From Mycolicibacter sp. MU0083 (GTDB lineage Bacteria > Actinomycetota > Actinomycetes > Mycobacteriales > Mycobacteriaceae): a DNA stretch of 64,000 nucleotides. A program made the translations under genes and the position numbers. The notes under the pieces were generated by a model. That model did no database searches. It was not told the origin of the DNA and was given only the letters and a program-made list of their open reading frames with translations. The stretch is taken from the NCBI RefSeq assembly GCF_963378075.1, contig NZ_OY726394.1, positions 496,001-560,000 on the forward strand, read 5' to 3'. Position 1 is the first letter of the stretch, and each line of letters starts with the position of its first letter. Positions 62,526 through 64,000 of the stretch are shown here, in pieces.

Positions 62526-62939
62526 ATGAGCGAACTGCCCTACATCGACGAGCACACGGTACGCATCGATGCGCCGCGCGCGACCGCCTGGGACAGCCTG
62601 CAGCGGTATGTCGAATCCCTACTACGCGGCGCCGAACGCAATCCCCTGGTCGCGCTGCTCGGCCCGCAGCCGCGGGCCGGCTTTGACGTGGCGGAGCGTG
62701 TGGAACAGCAGCGGATCAGTCTGGCCGGGCGGCACCGGTTTTCGCGGTATCGGCTGGAATTCGAACTCAGTGACGCGGCGGGCGGCGGTACCTGTGTGCG
62801 TGCCCGTTCGTATGCCGCCTTCCCCGGGCTACACGGCCGGATGTATCGCGCCCTGGTGATCGGGACGCGGCTGCACGTGGTGGCGACCAGGCAGATGCTG
62901 CGGGGGATTCAGGGGGGCAAGCCGTCGGTGCTGACCTAA
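62526..62939 (+). CDS. SRPBCC/DUF2867-like protein
   Basis: A 137-residue protein with a Bet v1-like pattern: strand EHTVRIDAPRATAWDSLQRYVESLL, then RHRFSRYRLEFELSD and a long C-terminal helix VIGTRLHVVATRQMLRGI. Such proteins bind hydrophobic ligands. GGAGGCGGAG precedes ATG 62526. It is divergent from doxX, possibly sharing regulation. The DUF2867 alternative cannot be excluded. Confidence 0.75.
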   Translation: MSELPYIDEHTVRIDAPRATAWDSLQRYVESLLRGAERNPLVALLGPQPRAGFDVAERVEQQRISLAGRHRFSRYRLEFELSDAAGGGTCVRARSYAAFPGLHGRMYRALVIGTRLHVVATRQMLRGIQGGKPSVLT

Positions 62940-63030
62940 GCCACGACCGCGGGCTACCTGAGCGGTCGGTCAACGCGCCGGGACCGGTGGTTGTGTGCCT
63001 GCGGTGGAATTCGTCAATGGCCGCTCCTCG

Positions 63031-64000
63031 CTAGCCCCCCTTCGCCGATAGCCGGCCGTCGAGGAACTCGACAACTACGTGACTGGTGATTGGGGCTCGG
63101 TCACCGTCGACCGTTTGGCGGATCCAACCTTGCTTCGTGCGTTCGACGACGACCTCATGGTGGACGTCGTCTCCGATCAACATGTTTCGGGTCAGCAACC
63201 GGCGCCCGTGCTGACGCGCCTCGCTGCGACTCGGGCGACGCATCCCGGTGCACGCTGAGCAAAGCCACGTCAGAGCCTGCAATGGTTGAACGCAGCGTCG
63301 ACAGGCGGCGATCGTGCAGCAGTCGCACCGCACAATGCCGTCCGTGCAGACCGTACAGACGCGTCCGCCGCAGTATCCGCAGCAGACGGTGTCGTCGCCG
63401 AAGTGTCCTTCTCGGTCGATCATTCCCGCGGTTCGCGGCAGGCTCGTCGTCCTGTCAAGTAGGCGTGCATCGGTTGCACCCGCCGCTAGGTCGATGTCGT
63501 GTTGCCAGACTTCGCCGTCCTCGGTAGTCACCGACTCGTGGACATGAGCGCCGATTTCCAGAACGATCCGAGAGCCGATGCCGAAATGTCGCTGTAGTGC
63601 GGCTCTGAAATGTTCCGGCAGCACGCCATACTGCGGAACGATAACTGATTCGCCCGGCATCCAGACCTGCAAAGCGTTCTTCGCGTTGGTTCGCGGAAAA
63701 TCTTGACTGGGGATCGATTTCGTAACGCCGACAGCCCGGATTTGCGAGGAGACGTTCTTCGCATTTGAAACCGACGACCGGATGATCTGCCGGGGGTCGG
63801 TGAAAATGCCAACTTCATCGGCATCACCGAGGTGCATCCAGCGCGCGAGTAGCGTGGCCGCAGCGGCATTATGGGATGTTGAAATCGAGTACCAGTTCGT
63901 CACGCCGGATACGCGGATCCCGATGGCCAGAAGTGAGGCCATACCAACGACGGCAACTTCAACGCCATCGTTTGCAGCGAAACCACGAATGGCCGGAGCT
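63031..64000 (-). CDS. Cys-rich protein of unknown function, N-terminus beyond the window
   Basis: At least 322 residues; the frame stays open through the right edge, reading APAIRGFAANDGVEVAVVG before the first internal Met, so the start lies outside. The N-terminal part has EVAVVGMASLLAIGIRVSG and VGIFTDPRQIIRSS. The C-terminal third has a dense cluster DDTVCCGYCGGRVCTVC, then RCDCC, CRRC and CSAC: about 12 cysteines in CxxC pairs, probably two zinc knuckles. Codons are clearly AT-richer than in the neighbours, which suggests transfer. Function not recognised. Confidence 0.7.
   Translation of the reverse strand, partial: APAIRGFAANDGVEVAVVGMASLLAIGIRVSGVTNWYSISTSHNAAAATLLARWMHLGDADEVGIFTDPRQIIRSSVSNAKNVSSQIRAVGVTKSIPSQDFPRTNAKNALQVWMPGESVIVPQYGVLPEHFRAALQRHFGIGSRIVLEIGAHVHESVTTEDGEVWQHDIDLAAGATDARLLDRTTSLPRTAGMIDREGHFGDDTVCCGYCGGRVCTVCTDGIVRCDCCTIAACRRCVQPLQALTWLCSACTGMRRPSRSEARQHGRRLLTRNMLIGDDVHHEVVVERTKQGWIRQTVDGDRAPITSHVVVEFLDGRLSAKGG

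Overview
The window is a high-GC actinobacterial chromosome segment, almost certainly from a mycobacterium (Mycobacterium in the broad sense). Gene content and order follow the M. tuberculosis Rv0525-Rv0566c neighbourhood: histidine phosphatase, thioredoxin-like lipoprotein, ccdA, resB, ccsB, MinD-like ATPase, DUF4229, menA, MTA phosphorylase, menE, DUF3349, pitA, menB, fadD8, menC, bpoC, menD, menG, menJ, grcC1, htpX, gpsA, Baeyer-Villiger monooxygenase, yajQ and tRNA-Tyr. Orthology statements rest on my memory of that genome and were not searched. Genes are tightly packed, many starts look leaderless (a TAnnnT-like -10 about 7 nt before the start codon), and no protein-gene gap exceeds 300 bases.

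Layout. 1-4161: System II cytochrome c maturation operon. 4252-6127: MinD/ParA-like ATPase, a 49-codon gene on the opposite strand, and DUF4229. 6199-31491: menaquinone biosynthesis (menA, menE, menB, menC, menD, menG, menJ, grcC1) interleaved with MTA phosphorylase, phosphate transport, acyl-CoA ligase, WS/DGAT, an alpha/beta hydrolase, a lipoprotein and redox proteins. M. tuberculosis genes missing here include PE_PGRS6, fabH, galE3, vapBC3 and the mannosyltransferase Rv0557. 31565-39954: htpX, SulP transporter, gpsA, a divergent SDR/TetR pair with twin operators, a flavin monooxygenase, a RES-Xre toxin-antitoxin pair, yajQ and tRNA-Tyr. 39962-46398: 2OG oxygenase, PNPOx-like protein, Ser/Thr kinase, a methyltransferase behind a strong DosR-type box, DUF309, galT and galK. 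46402-55754: flavin monooxygenase, a large LPG-synthase-like membrane protein with a kinase-like segment, SDR, ankyrin protein, an ADP-ribosylglycohydrolase/dual-specificity-phosphatase fusion, a recombinase-like orphan and DUF4226. 55814-64000: thioesterase, a BrnT/RHH toxin-antitoxin pair, a DUF6745 pair, methyltransferase, carboxyltransferase, DoxX, an SRPBCC-like protein, and a truncated Cys-rich gene of lower GC that runs off the right edge.

How the genes work together. The ccd/res/ccs genes build c-type cytochromes and the men genes make and reduce the quinone that feeds them, so the first half is largely a respiratory electron-transport locus. The second half is more mosaic. Its most notable points are an apparent frameshift in the Rv0538-like gene, a perfect palindrome inserted in frame into galT, a family of short dispersed palindromes with a CTCAG core, and several small accessory modules (two toxin-antitoxin pairs, the ARH-phosphatase gene, the DUF6745 pair). 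I see no insertion sequence, CRISPR array, rRNA gene or prophage.
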